A stretch of DNA of 64,000 nucleotides from Actinomycetota bacterium (GTDB taxonomy: Bacteria; Actinomycetota; Thermoleophilia; Solirubrobacterales; 70-9): the NCBI GenBank assembly GCA_018268675.1, contig JAFDWB010000092.1, positions 186,001 to 250,000 on the forward strand. Direction: 5' to 3'. Numbering within the stretch: the stretch's first letter is position 1; each line of letters opens with the position of its first letter. Under the pieces are notes generated by a model. That model saw nothing but the letters and a program-made list of their open reading frames with translations. It ran no database searches and was not told the DNA's origin. Shown piece by piece: positions 49,123 to 56,203 of this stretch. The translations under genes were made by a program, and so were the position numbers.

Positions 49123-49294
49123 CGCCGCCACAGATACGACACGAAAGCTGACCGACACAGGAACAGAAGAGGAACGGAAAAGGGCGGAGCGAGGCAGGAG
49201 AGCGCAGACCTGACCGGATCACCGGCGGCTGCCTGCCCCTACGGGCGACGCCCCGCCTCCGCCCAGGACGAACGGACGATCAGAACAAGAAGGG

Positions 49295-49325
49295 ACCGCC
49301 CCCCGGACGACCTCCGGGGGGCGGT
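49295..49325 (+). terminator. 13-bp perfect GC-rich hairpin 13 nt before the sigma gene
   Basis: ACCGCCCCCCGGA (49295-49307) pairs with TCCGGGGGGCGGT (49313-49325), loop CGACC. It may terminate the hsp20 transcript, or act as a leader structure for the sigma gene, whose ribosome site GAGGGG and ATG follow immediately. Confidence 0.6.
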
Positions 49326-49338
49326 TCGATTTGAGGGG

Positions 49339-50301
49339 ATGTCGCCGAGAGACACCACACAGCGGAGCGTCCACGAGCAGGGCGGTGACCTGCTCCAGGG
49401 TGAGGCCGGCGAGAGGCTGGCCGCGGCGGCCGGGGCCCGTCGCGCAGCGGATTCCGACCTCGCCGATGCCCTCGTGCGCCCGCGACCCCGTGGGCCGGGC
49501 GCCAGCGCCGGTTACCTCGCCCGGCTCGGCCGCCGCGCCGCGCTGGAACCCGATGAGGAACGTCGCCTCATCCTTGCCGCCAAGGCTGGCGACGCCGACG
49601 CACGCGGGCAGTTGGTGGAGGCCTCGATGCCGCTGATCGCCTCTGTCGCGCGCCCTTACCGCCAGTCGAGCCGGGTCGAACGACTCGAGTTGCTGCAGGA
49701 GGGCGTGGTGGGTCTGCTGCGGGCATTGGAGCGCTACGACCCGGACCGCGGCGTACCCTTCTGGGCCTACGCGGGCTGGTGGGTTCGGCAGGCCATGCAG
49801 CAACTGGTCTCCGAGCTCAACCGTCCGGTCGTGCTCTCCGATCGCGCCCTCCGGCACCTCTCGCGACTGCGGGACGCCCATGGTGCCGGCCTCCGCGAGA
49901 CCGGCCGCGAGCCTGGCAGCGAGGAGCTCGCCGAGCGCACCGGCCTCATGCGCGAGCACGTCGATGACCTTCTTGCCGTCGATCGGCCGGCCCGCTCGAC
50001 CGAGGAGCCCGTGTTCGGCGGCCAGGACACGGTCGGAACCCTCGGCGACCTGCTCGCGGATCCGCTCGCCGACGGGGAGTACGAGCGGGTGCTGGAAGCA
50101 CTCCAGGCTCGCGAGCTGTTGGCGCTCCTCTCGGGCCTCTCCGAGCGCGAGCGCTCGATCCTCCGGGCACGCTTCGGGCTCGAGGGCGAGCCGGAGCGGA
50201 CCCGGACCGAGATCGCCGAGTCGCTGGGTCTGAGCGCCGAGCGTGTCCGCCAGATCGAGCAGCGGGCGCTCGGCAAGCTGGCCGCCGCCGCGGCAAGCTG
50301 A
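49339..50301 (+). CDS. Sigma-70 family RNA polymerase sigma factor (group 2/3 type)
   Basis: A 320-residue sigma factor with regions 2, 3 and 4 but no long region 1.1. Region 2 reads LLQEGVVGLLRALERYDPDRGVPFWAYAGWWVRQAMQQ, region 3 GREPGSEELAERTGL, and region 4 LSERERSILRARFGLEGEP then TRTEIAESLGLSAERVRQIEQRAL. GFWAY in place of FSTYA is a variant of the core-binding helix. It is flanked by two small heat-shock genes, so a stress-response role is likely. Confidence 0.92.
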   Translation: MSPRDTTQRSVHEQGGDLLQGEAGERLAAAAGARRAADSDLADALVRPRPRGPGASAGYLARLGRRAALEPDEERRLILAAKAGDADARGQLVEASMPLIASVARPYRQSSRVERLELLQEGVVGLLRALERYDPDRGVPFWAYAGWWVRQAMQQLVSELNRPVVLSDRALRHLSRLRDAHGAGLRETGREPGSEELAERTGLMREHVDDLLAVDRPARSTEEPVFGGQDTVGTLGDLLADPLADGEYERVLEALQARELLALLSGLSERERSILRARFGLEGEPERTRTEIAESLGLSAERVRQIEQRALGKLAAAAAS

Positions 50302-50467
50302 GGCGCCGGCCGGCGATCGTGAGCCAGGCGCGTCGACCGCTCCTATCTCCTCCTTCACCGGCGGGGAACGGGCGGCAGAGCCACCCGCTCCCATTGTCCG
50401 GTGCCCCGAGAGCGGCGATCGCAAGGCCGCACCGCGGGCACCTCAACATCGACATGCCCGGCCTCCG

Positions 50468-50920
50468 CTAGTCGCCGTCCCCCTGCGCGATCGCGATCCG
50501 CCGCGGCTGCTCCTGGGGCGGCTTCGGGATCCGTACCTCGAGGACACCACGGTCGAACTCCGCCTTGAGCGCGTCGGGATCGATCCCGGCCGGCAGCTCC
50601 AGGGAGCGCGAGAAGCTGCCGAAGGCGCGCTCGACCCGATGGAAGCCCTCTTGGCTGTCCTCGTGCTCGGCCTCGCGCCGCCCCGATACCGTCAGGACGT
50701 TGTCCTTCAACTCCAGTTCGACGTCGTCTCGCTCCATGCCCGGCAGATCCGCCCGCAGGACATACTCCTCGCCGGACTCGACCAGGTCCATCGCCGGCAC
50801 CCAGCGCTGGGCACCATTCCGACCCTGGTTGCGGCCGGCGAAGAAGCTGTCGAAGAGGCGGTTGAGATCCCCCTGCAGGGCGTCGACCTCGCGCGCCGGG
50901 TCCCATCTGATCAGTGCCAT
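50468..50920 (-). CDS. Hsp20/alpha-crystallin family small heat-shock protein
   Basis: A 150-residue small heat-shock protein. N-terminus MALIRWDPAREVDALQGDLNRLFDSFF is typical. The alpha-crystallin domain spans YVLRADLPGMERDDVELELKDNVLTVSGRR to FGSFSRSLELPAGIDPDALKAEFDRGVLEVRIPKPP. The region around AFGSFSR and the GVL motif are intact. A consensus promoter and an AGGAGGTGAAG ribosome site precede it. It converges with the sigma-factor gene; the 166-nt gap between them holds nothing I can identify. Confidence 0.95.
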   Translation of the reverse strand: MALIRWDPAREVDALQGDLNRLFDSFFAGRNQGRNGAQRWVPAMDLVESGEEYVLRADLPGMERDDVELELKDNVLTVSGRREAEHEDSQEGFHRVERAFGSFSRSLELPAGIDPDALKAEFDRGVLEVRIPKPPQEQPRRIAIAQGDGD

Positions 50921-50959
50921 CGTTCTTCACCTCCTAGGACTCAGATGGCCACTCCCGCC

Positions 50960-50988
50960 ATCATAAAATCTAAGCGTGGCCGTGTCAA
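50960..50988 (-). promoter_or_regulatory. Consensus sigma-70 promoter of the second hsp20 gene
   Basis: On the minus strand TTGACA (50983-50988) is followed by 17 bp and TATGAT (50960-50965). The start codon is at 50920 with a leader of about 30 nt. It is the closest match to the vegetative consensus in the window. Confidence 0.75.
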
Positions 50989-51694
50989 GTCACTGAGCGC
51001 CTCAAAGCGCCGTTTCACCGCCCACGCCAGATCAACGAGAGGCAGGCTCGCCATCCAACCACCTCACGCACTATCAGTAGCTCCGCTACCGATCTGACCG
51101 ACCACCCCGCGCCTCCTGCCGATGCGATCTAGGTGAAGGGGTTTTCTTCGTAGCGATCTTCGGCTCGCGCCATTTTGCGCCGGCCGTATAGGTGGCGGGC
51201 CCACCAGGACTCCGGCCGGGCGAGTTTGAACGCACTAGGCCGACGACATAGGCGATCTGGATCCCGGTCGAGACCGCGAGGGGTGGCGCGTTCGGCAGTA
51301 TGCCCGGATCGCTCCTGCGGAGCGACGGCTCGCGAATCACCTATTTCGAGGACGTCCGTCACCTCGAGGATCTCCCTGGGCTCGTTGCGGCACTCAACAA
51401 AGAGGCGGAACGAGGCGATCGCGATGCACAGCAGCTATTTCGTCTAAGTGAGTCGTTCACCGAAAGCACTGGGGCGATCCAGTGGGCGATTCGAGCCTTT
51501 CGCGGTCGCCATCGCCTTTTGCGGCGTTGCGGCCCTGGACGGTCTTGGTGAAGGCGCGGTCGACGGTGCCGCGATCCTCCTTGAGGAGATCACGGACGGC
51601 CGGATCGACCCGGACAGGCCTGGTTCTGGACGCGCGAGTGCGGACTTGATGTGCCCGTCGGTGTCGGAGCGGGTGAACTTGGCTCTAAACCCGA
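50989..51694. other. Gene-poor stretch between hsp20 and tRNA-Met
   Basis: About 700 nt without a convincing intact gene. Base composition is less GC-biased than the flanks. On the minus strand there is a probable gene remnant (listed separately). Short plus-strand frames exist at 51300-51551 and 51448-51735; the latter reads into the tRNA and is not a gene. Confidence 0.5.
51129..51290 (-). pseudogene. Probable frameshifted C-terminal remnant of a membrane protein
   Basis: Two minus-strand frames join into a plausible C-terminus. One frame gives IQIAYVVGLV, a membrane-like end. The other, after a shift near 51230, gives FKLARPESWWARHLYG and then KMARAEDRYEENPF, then a stop at 51129. Protein ends of the type SWWARxxYGxxKxARAxxRY look familiar from actinobacterial membrane proteins, but I cannot name the family. 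No upstream part of the gene is visible, so it is decayed. Confidence 0.35.
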
Positions 51695-51768
51695 TGCCGG
51701 AGGAGGGACTCGAACCCCCGACACGCGGATTATGATTCCGCTGCTCTAACCAGCTGAGCTACTCCGGC
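51695..51768 (-). tRNA. tRNA-Met (anticodon CAU)
   Basis: A 74-nt cloverleaf on the minus strand: acceptor GCCGGAG/CTCCGGC, D arm with AGCTCAGCTGGTTAGAGC, anticodon stem GCGGA/TCCGC around loop ATCATAA (CAU), and T arm GGGGGTTCGAGTCCC-type with TTCGAGT. CCA is not encoded. CAU could also be tRNA-Ile2 (lysidine-modified); the loop resembles elongator Met. Confidence 0.92.
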
Positions 51769-51803
51769 GGGGGAGGGCATCGTAGCGGTGCGATGCTTGG
51801 GGC

Positions 51804-52031
51804 ATGGCGCGCGGGTCCGGAGGGGTCAGGCCGTTGGGGTTTGCGGCGTTGCGGCCGGTGTTGGTGGGCGCGTTGCTGGCGGCTGATGCCGGGGTGGTGG
51901 TCGCGCTTGGGGTGGGGCGGCACAGAGGGTGGCTGCCGCCGTTCGTGGGATTCGGGATCTTGCTGGTGGGCTTGATGTGGTTGATGGGATGGTCGTTGAA
52001 GCACCGGCACGACGACGACCCGGAGGGTTAG
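51804..52031 (+). CDS. Small membrane protein of unknown function
   Basis: A 75-residue protein with two predicted membrane helices (about VLVGALLAADAGVVVALGV and FVGFGILLVGLMWLMGWSL) and a charged tail (KHRHDDDPEG). It begins just after the tRNA gene and ends 9 nt before the M29-like gene, whose -10 box overlaps its last codons. I do not recognise it; codon use looks like that of a real gene. Confidence 0.6.
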   Translation: MARGSGGVRPLGFAALRPVLVGALLAADAGVVVALGVGRHRGWLPPFVGFGILLVGLMWLMGWSLKHRHDDDPEG

Positions 52032-52034
52032 GGT
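52029..52034 (+). promoter_or_regulatory. -10 box for a leaderless M29-like transcript
   Basis: TAGGGT ends 6 nt before the GTG at 52041, with no ribosome site in between. It overlaps the stop region of the small membrane protein gene. Confidence 0.5.
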
Positions 52035-52040
52035 GAGCCG

Positions 52041-52994
52041 GTGAGCGCGGATCTGGATAGCGCGGTGCGGACGGTGCTGCGGCAGTGCATGGGGCTGAAC
52101 GCGGGCGAGGAGGTGCTCGTGGTCTGCAACCCGGTGACCGAAGAGATCGGGGCGCTGATGCGGATCGAGGCGCAGGGGGACGGGGCGGACGCGACGCTCG
52201 CCGTGATCTCGGAGCGGGAATCCCACGGGGCCGAGCCGCCGCGGGTGGTGGCGGCGGCGATGGCGGCCGCCGACGTCGTGCTGGCGGCGACGATCCAGTC
52301 GCTGTCCCACACCGCGGCGCGGAAGGCGGCGAGCGACATGGGGGTGCGGATCGCGACCCTGCCGGGGGTGACCGAGGAGATGCTGGCGCGGCTGATGAAC
52401 GGCGACCTGGAGGAGATGCGGCGCCGCGGCTGGGCGATCGTCGGCGTGCTGAACGGCGGCTCGGAGGTGCGGATCAGCGACGCCAACGGCAGCGACCTGC
52501 GGTTCTCGATCGCCGGGCGCGAGGGGATCGTCGACGCGGGCGAACTCTCGGCCAAGGGGGCGTTCGGCAACCTGCCCTGCGGCGAGGGGTTCATCGCCCC
52601 GGTGGAAGGGACCGCCGAGGGGACACTGGTGGTCGACGGCTCGATCGCCGGGGTCGGCCTGGTCGAGTCGCCGGTGCAGCTGACCGTCGAGGAGGGGCAC
52701 CTGGTCGGCGCGACCGGCGACGAGGGCGCGCGCCTGATGGAACTGCTGACGCCGCACGGGCCCGACGGGACGAACCTCGCCGAGCTCGGGATCGGCACCA
52801 ACGAGGAGGCGATCCTCACCGGCAACATCCTCGAGGACGAGAAGATCTTCGGCACCGCCCACGTCGCCTTCGGCGCCTCGGCCGGGATCGGCGGCACCGT
52901 CCAGGTCCCGGTCCACCTCGACGTCGTGATCAAGGAACCGACGGTCGAGATCGACGGCGAGGCGATCCTCGGCGGCGGCGAGCTGCTGATCTGA
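52041..52994 (+). CDS. M29 aminopeptidase-like protein (aminopeptidase T family)
   Basis: A 317-residue relative of the M29-like protein at 33680. It has SAKGAFGNLPCGEGFIAP, AELGIGTNEEAILTGNILEDEKIFGTAHVAFGAS and VPVHLDVVI, holding the Glu, His and HxD metal ligands in the order seen in aminopeptidase T proteins. The NLPxGE segment is more complete than in the 33680 copy, so peptidase activity is likelier here. It is followed 8 nt later by the formimidoyltransferase gene. Confidence 0.82.
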   Translation: MSADLDSAVRTVLRQCMGLNAGEEVLVVCNPVTEEIGALMRIEAQGDGADATLAVISERESHGAEPPRVVAAAMAAADVVLAATIQSLSHTAARKAASDMGVRIATLPGVTEEMLARLMNGDLEEMRRRGWAIVGVLNGGSEVRISDANGSDLRFSIAGREGIVDAGELSAKGAFGNLPCGEGFIAPVEGTAEGTLVVDGSIAGVGLVESPVQLTVEEGHLVGATGDEGARLMELLTPHGPDGTNLAELGIGTNEEAILTGNILEDEKIFGTAHVAFGASAGIGGTVQVPVHLDVVIKEPTVEIDGEAILGGGELLI

Positions 52995-53002
52995 GCGGGA
53001 CG

Positions 53003-53893
53003 ATGCCGGACCTGCTCGCCGTCCCCAACGTCTCGACGGCGGGCGACGAGGCGGTGCTGCGGCGCTTCGGCGAGGCCTTCGGGCGGGCGGCGACGATCCT
53101 CGACGTCCACAGCGACGCCGACCACGGCCGCAGCGTCTTCAGCCTCGCGGGCGATCCTGGCGGGCTCGCCGAATCGCTGCTGGCGGGCGCCGAGGCGGCG
53201 CTCGAGGCGCTCGACATGTCGCGCTACGCGGGTGCCCACCCGGCGATCGGCGCGCTCGACGTCTGCCCCGTCGTCTGGCTGCGAGACGGGGACCGCGACG
53301 CCGCCCGCACCGAGGCGCTCGCCGTCGCCGCGCAGATCGGCGGGATCGGCGTGCCGGTGTTCCTCTACGGCGAGCTGGCGCGCGAGCCGGCCCGCGCCGA
53401 GCGCGCCTACTTCCGCGCCGGCGGGCTCCCGGAGCTGTGGCGGCGGATGGAGGGCGGCGAGCTCCAGCCGGACTTCGGCCCGCCGCTGCCGCACCCACGC
53501 GGCGGCGCCACCCTGGTCACCGCGCGGCCGCCGCTCGCCGCCTTCAACGTCGAGCTCGAGGGCGCCGACCTCGCCGCCGCGCGCGCCGTCGCCGCGGAGC
53601 TGCGCGAGGCGGGCGGCGGGACGCCCGGCGTGCGGGCGATCGGCCTGATGCTCTCGAGCGGGCGCGCCCAGGTGTCGACCAACGTCCACGACCCGCTGCG
53701 GACGCCGCTCGGCGCCGTGGTCGAGGAGGTGCGGCGACTGGCGGCGCCGCTCGGCGCCCGCCCGGTGGCGGCGGAGTTGGTCGGCTTGATCCCCGCCGGG
53801 GCCCTGGTCGACTATCCCGCCGACGTGCCGATCCGCGGCTTCGATCCCGATCTCCACGTGATCGAGCGCCGTCTCACAGGCCGCACCGACTAA
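53003..53893 (+). CDS. Glutamate formimidoyltransferase
   Basis: A 296-residue protein matching the FtcD N-terminal (formimidoyltransferase) part. VPNVSTAGDEAVLRRF opens the family, DVHSDADHGRSVFSLAGDP follows, and YAGAHPAIGALDVCPVV contains the catalytic His. FYGELAREPAR-like and GVPVFLYGELA are also typical. It lacks the cyclodeaminase domain. It moves a one-carbon group between glutamate and tetrahydrofolate. No histidine-degradation genes are nearby. It is coupled to the M29-like gene. Confidence 0.9.
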   Translation: MPDLLAVPNVSTAGDEAVLRRFGEAFGRAATILDVHSDADHGRSVFSLAGDPGGLAESLLAGAEAALEALDMSRYAGAHPAIGALDVCPVVWLRDGDRDAARTEALAVAAQIGGIGVPVFLYGELAREPARAERAYFRAGGLPELWRRMEGGELQPDFGPPLPHPRGGATLVTARPPLAAFNVELEGADLAAARAVAAELREAGGGTPGVRAIGLMLSSGRAQVSTNVHDPLRTPLGAVVEEVRRLAAPLGARPVAAELVGLIPAGALVDYPADVPIRGFDPDLHVIERRLTGRTD

Positions 53894-53905
53894 ATTCCTC
53901 GGGGG

Positions 53906-54280
53906 ATGGCCCAGCCGAAGAACAAACGCCGGCGCAAGCGCCGCGGCACCCAGGGCGGGAAGATCGACACCGCCGGCCGTCGCTCGCGCCCGCGCAGCCG
54001 CGAGGAGGCCCGCCAGCGCGCCCGCTCCGGCGGCAGCCGCGCCGCGGCGAACAAGAAGGACCTGCCGCCGACCTGGAAAGGCGCCGCGCTGCGCGGACTC
54101 TTCGCCGCGGTGATCTTCGTCGTCCTCCTGCTCGTGATCTTCAAACGCCCGGTCGGCGTCGCCCTCGCCTTCGGCGCCTTCATGCTCGCCTTCTACATCC
54201 CGACCGGGTACTACATCGACCTGACGATGTGGCGCAAACGCGAGCGCAAGCGCATCCGCGACCGCGAAGGGACGGCGTGA
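53906..54280 (+). CDS. Small basic membrane protein
   Basis: A 124-residue protein. The first 55 residues are strongly basic (KNKRRRKRRGTQGGK, RRSRPRSREEARQR). Two membrane helices follow (AALRGLFAAVIFVVLLLVIF and VGVALAFGAFMLAFYIPTGYYI), then a basic tail RKRERKRIRDREG. It may bind RNA or DNA or phospholipid at the membrane. It overlaps the MBL gene ATG with its stop (TGATG). Unknown function. Confidence 0.8.
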   Translation: MAQPKNKRRRKRRGTQGGKIDTAGRRSRPRSREEARQRARSGGSRAAANKKDLPPTWKGAALRGLFAAVIFVVLLLVIFKRPVGVALAFGAFMLAFYIPTGYYIDLTMWRKRERKRIRDREGTA

Positions 54281-54924
54281 TGGCGCTCGACGTCGAGATG
54301 CTGACCGTCGGCCAGATCGCCGAGAACGCCTACCTGGTGCGGCCGCAGGGCGGCGACAAGCTGCTCGTCGTCGACCCCGGCGAGGAGCCCGAGCGGATCC
54401 TCGCCGCGATCGAGGCGACCGGCGCGGAGGTCGAGGCGATCCTGCTCACCCACACCCACTTCGACCACATCGGCGCGGTCGCGCCCGTCGCCCGCGCCAC
54501 CGGCGCGCCGGTCTACGTCCCCGAGGCGGAGAAGCACGTCCTCGCCGACATCATGGCCTACGTGCCGTGGGAGGGATTCGGGCCGTACGAGAGCTACGAC
54601 GCCGAGGAGACGCTCGTCGGCGGCGAGAAGCTCGACCTGGCGGGCCTCGAGCTCGACGTCATCTTCACCCCCGGCCACAGCCCCGGCCACGTCACCTACT
54701 CGGTCCGTGGCGAGGACGCGATCTTCTCCGGCGACGTCCTCTTCCAGGGCTCGGTCGGCCGCGTCGATCTGCCCGGCGGCGACTGGCCGACGCTGGCCGA
54801 CTCGATCGCCCGCCTGCTCGACTCGCACCCGGACCACACCGTCGTCCACCCCGGCCACATGGGGACGACGACGCTCGGTGCCGAGCGGGCGAGCAATCCG
54901 TTCCTCCAGGCCCCGGCCCGCTAG
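54280..54924 (+). CDS. MBL fold hydrolase (glyoxalase II-like)
   Basis: A 214-residue metallo-beta-lactamase fold protein. LTHTHFDHIGAVAPVA gives HxHxDH, FTPGHSPGHVTYSV the next His, FSGDVLFQGSVGR the bridging Asp, and HPGHMGTTTLGAERASNPFL the last His. The layout matches the short glyoxalase II-like hydrolases that commonly sit near hisS in Gram-positive bacteria. The substrate may be a thioester. Confidence 0.9.
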   Translation: MALDVEMLTVGQIAENAYLVRPQGGDKLLVVDPGEEPERILAAIEATGAEVEAILLTHTHFDHIGAVAPVARATGAPVYVPEAEKHVLADIMAYVPWEGFGPYESYDAEETLVGGEKLDLAGLELDVIFTPGHSPGHVTYSVRGEDAIFSGDVLFQGSVGRVDLPGGDWPTLADSIARLLDSHPDHTVVHPGHMGTTTLGAERASNPFLQAPAR

Positions 54925-54942
54925 CGCCGGCCCGCACCCGAG

Positions 54943-54948
54943 TAAGGT
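54943..54948 (+). promoter_or_regulatory. -10 box for hisS
   Basis: TAAGGT ends 10 nt before the ATG at 54959, implying a leader of only a few bases. No ribosome site is visible in CGCCACCGAG. Confidence 0.4.
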
Positions 54949-54958
54949 CGCCACCGAG

Positions 54959-56203
54959 ATGGCAAGCAAGTTCCAGGCACCGCGCGGGACGTTCGACGTG
55001 CTCCCCGGCCCCGGCCGCGCCCGCGCGCGCCTGCAGGCGATCGCCGCCGGGATCTTCGCCCGCGCCGGCTACGAGACGATCCAGACCCCGACCTTCGAGT
55101 ACACCGACCTCTTCGAACGCGGGGTCGGCAAATCGACCGACATCGTCCGCAAGGAGATGTTCACCTTCGAGGACAAGGGGGAGCGCAGCTTGACCCTGCG
55201 TCCGGAGGGGACGGCGCCGATCTGCCGCGCCTACCTCGAGCACGGCATGCACAAACTGGCGCAGCCGGTGAAGCTCTCCTATGTCGGCCCGTTCTTCCGC
55301 CACGAGCGCCCGCAGGCGGGGCGCTACCGCCAGTTCCACCAGCTCGGGATCGAGGCGATCGGGACCGCCTCGCCGCTCGCCGACGCCGAGGTGATCATGC
55401 TGCTGAGCGATCTGCTCGGGGAGCTCGGCGTGCCCGGCGTGGTGCTGCGGCTGGGCAGCCTCGGCTCGCTCGACGCGCGCGCCGCCTACCTGGAGGAGCT
55501 GAAGGCCCACCTGCACCGCCACGAGGGCGACCTGACCGCGGACGTGCGCGAGCGCATCGACATCAACCCGCTGCGCGCCTTCGACTCCGACGACGCCGGC
55601 GTCCAGGGGGTGATGGCGAGCGCGCCGACGATCCTCGAGGCGCTCTCCGGCGAGGACGCCAATCACTTCTCCGAGGTGCGGGCGCTGCTCGACGCCGCCG
55701 GGATCGACTACGAGCTCGACCCGACGCTCGTGCGCGGCATCGACTACTACACGCGGACGATCTTCTCCTTCGTCGCCGAGTCGCTCGGGGCGCAGTCGGA
55801 GATCGGCGGCGGCGGGCGCTACGACGGCCTGGTCGAGCAGCTCGGCGGGCCGGCGACGCCGGCGGTCGGCTGGGCGGCCGGGATCGAGCGGATCCTGCTG
55901 GCGCTGGACGAGGAGGAGCCGGGGACCGGGCGCGACGCGTTCGTGGCGATCGCCGACCCCGAGCAGCGCGGGCGGGCGATGGCCCTGGTCACCGAACTGC
56001 GGCACGCCGGGCTCTCGGCGGAGATGGACCTCGCCGGGCGCGGTCTCAAGGGGCAGCTGAAACAGGCCGACCGGATCGGCGCGGCGCTGGTGCTGATCCT
56101 CGAGGCCGATGGCTCCGCCCAGCTGCGCGACATGGTGAGCGGCGAGCAGCGCGCCGCCGATACCGGCAATCTTCTCGGCGAGATGACGGGGGGAGCGGCG
56201 TGA
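54959..56203 (+). CDS. hisS: Histidine--tRNA ligase
   Basis: A 414-residue class II synthetase charging tRNA-His. FQAPRGTFDVLPG is the N-terminal signature, SLTLRPEGTAPICRAYLEHG motif 2 region with GPFFRHERPQAGRYRQFHQLG, VRGIDYYTRTIFSF the histidine-binding loop, and GGGGRYDGL a further family motif. GWAAGIERILLAL is motif 3. The anticodon domain fills the last 95 residues. The ATG follows a -10 box and has no ribosome site. The aspS GTG overlaps its stop. Confidence 0.97.
   Translation: MASKFQAPRGTFDVLPGPGRARARLQAIAAGIFARAGYETIQTPTFEYTDLFERGVGKSTDIVRKEMFTFEDKGERSLTLRPEGTAPICRAYLEHGMHKLAQPVKLSYVGPFFRHERPQAGRYRQFHQLGIEAIGTASPLADAEVIMLLSDLLGELGVPGVVLRLGSLGSLDARAAYLEELKAHLHRHEGDLTADVRERIDINPLRAFDSDDAGVQGVMASAPTILEALSGEDANHFSEVRALLDAAGIDYELDPTLVRGIDYYTRTIFSFVAESLGAQSEIGGGGRYDGLVEQLGGPATPAVGWAAGIERILLALDEEEPGTGRDAFVAIADPEQRGRAMALVTELRHAGLSAEMDLAGRGLKGQLKQADRIGAALVLILEADGSAQLRDMVSGEQRAADTGNLLGEMTGGAA

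Noticed and set aside
51448-51735. 95-codon plus-strand frame ending MPEEGLEPPTRGL
   Set aside because: The C-terminal part is the translated complement of the tRNA gene, a familiar annotation artefact.
51000-51800. Integrated element at tRNA-Met
   Set aside because: No integrase, no duplicated tRNA 3' end and no phage or transposon genes are present within the window.
52028-53857. 609-codon open frame on the minus strand
   Set aside because: It is antisense to the M29-like and formimidoyltransferase genes, which have clear family motifs.
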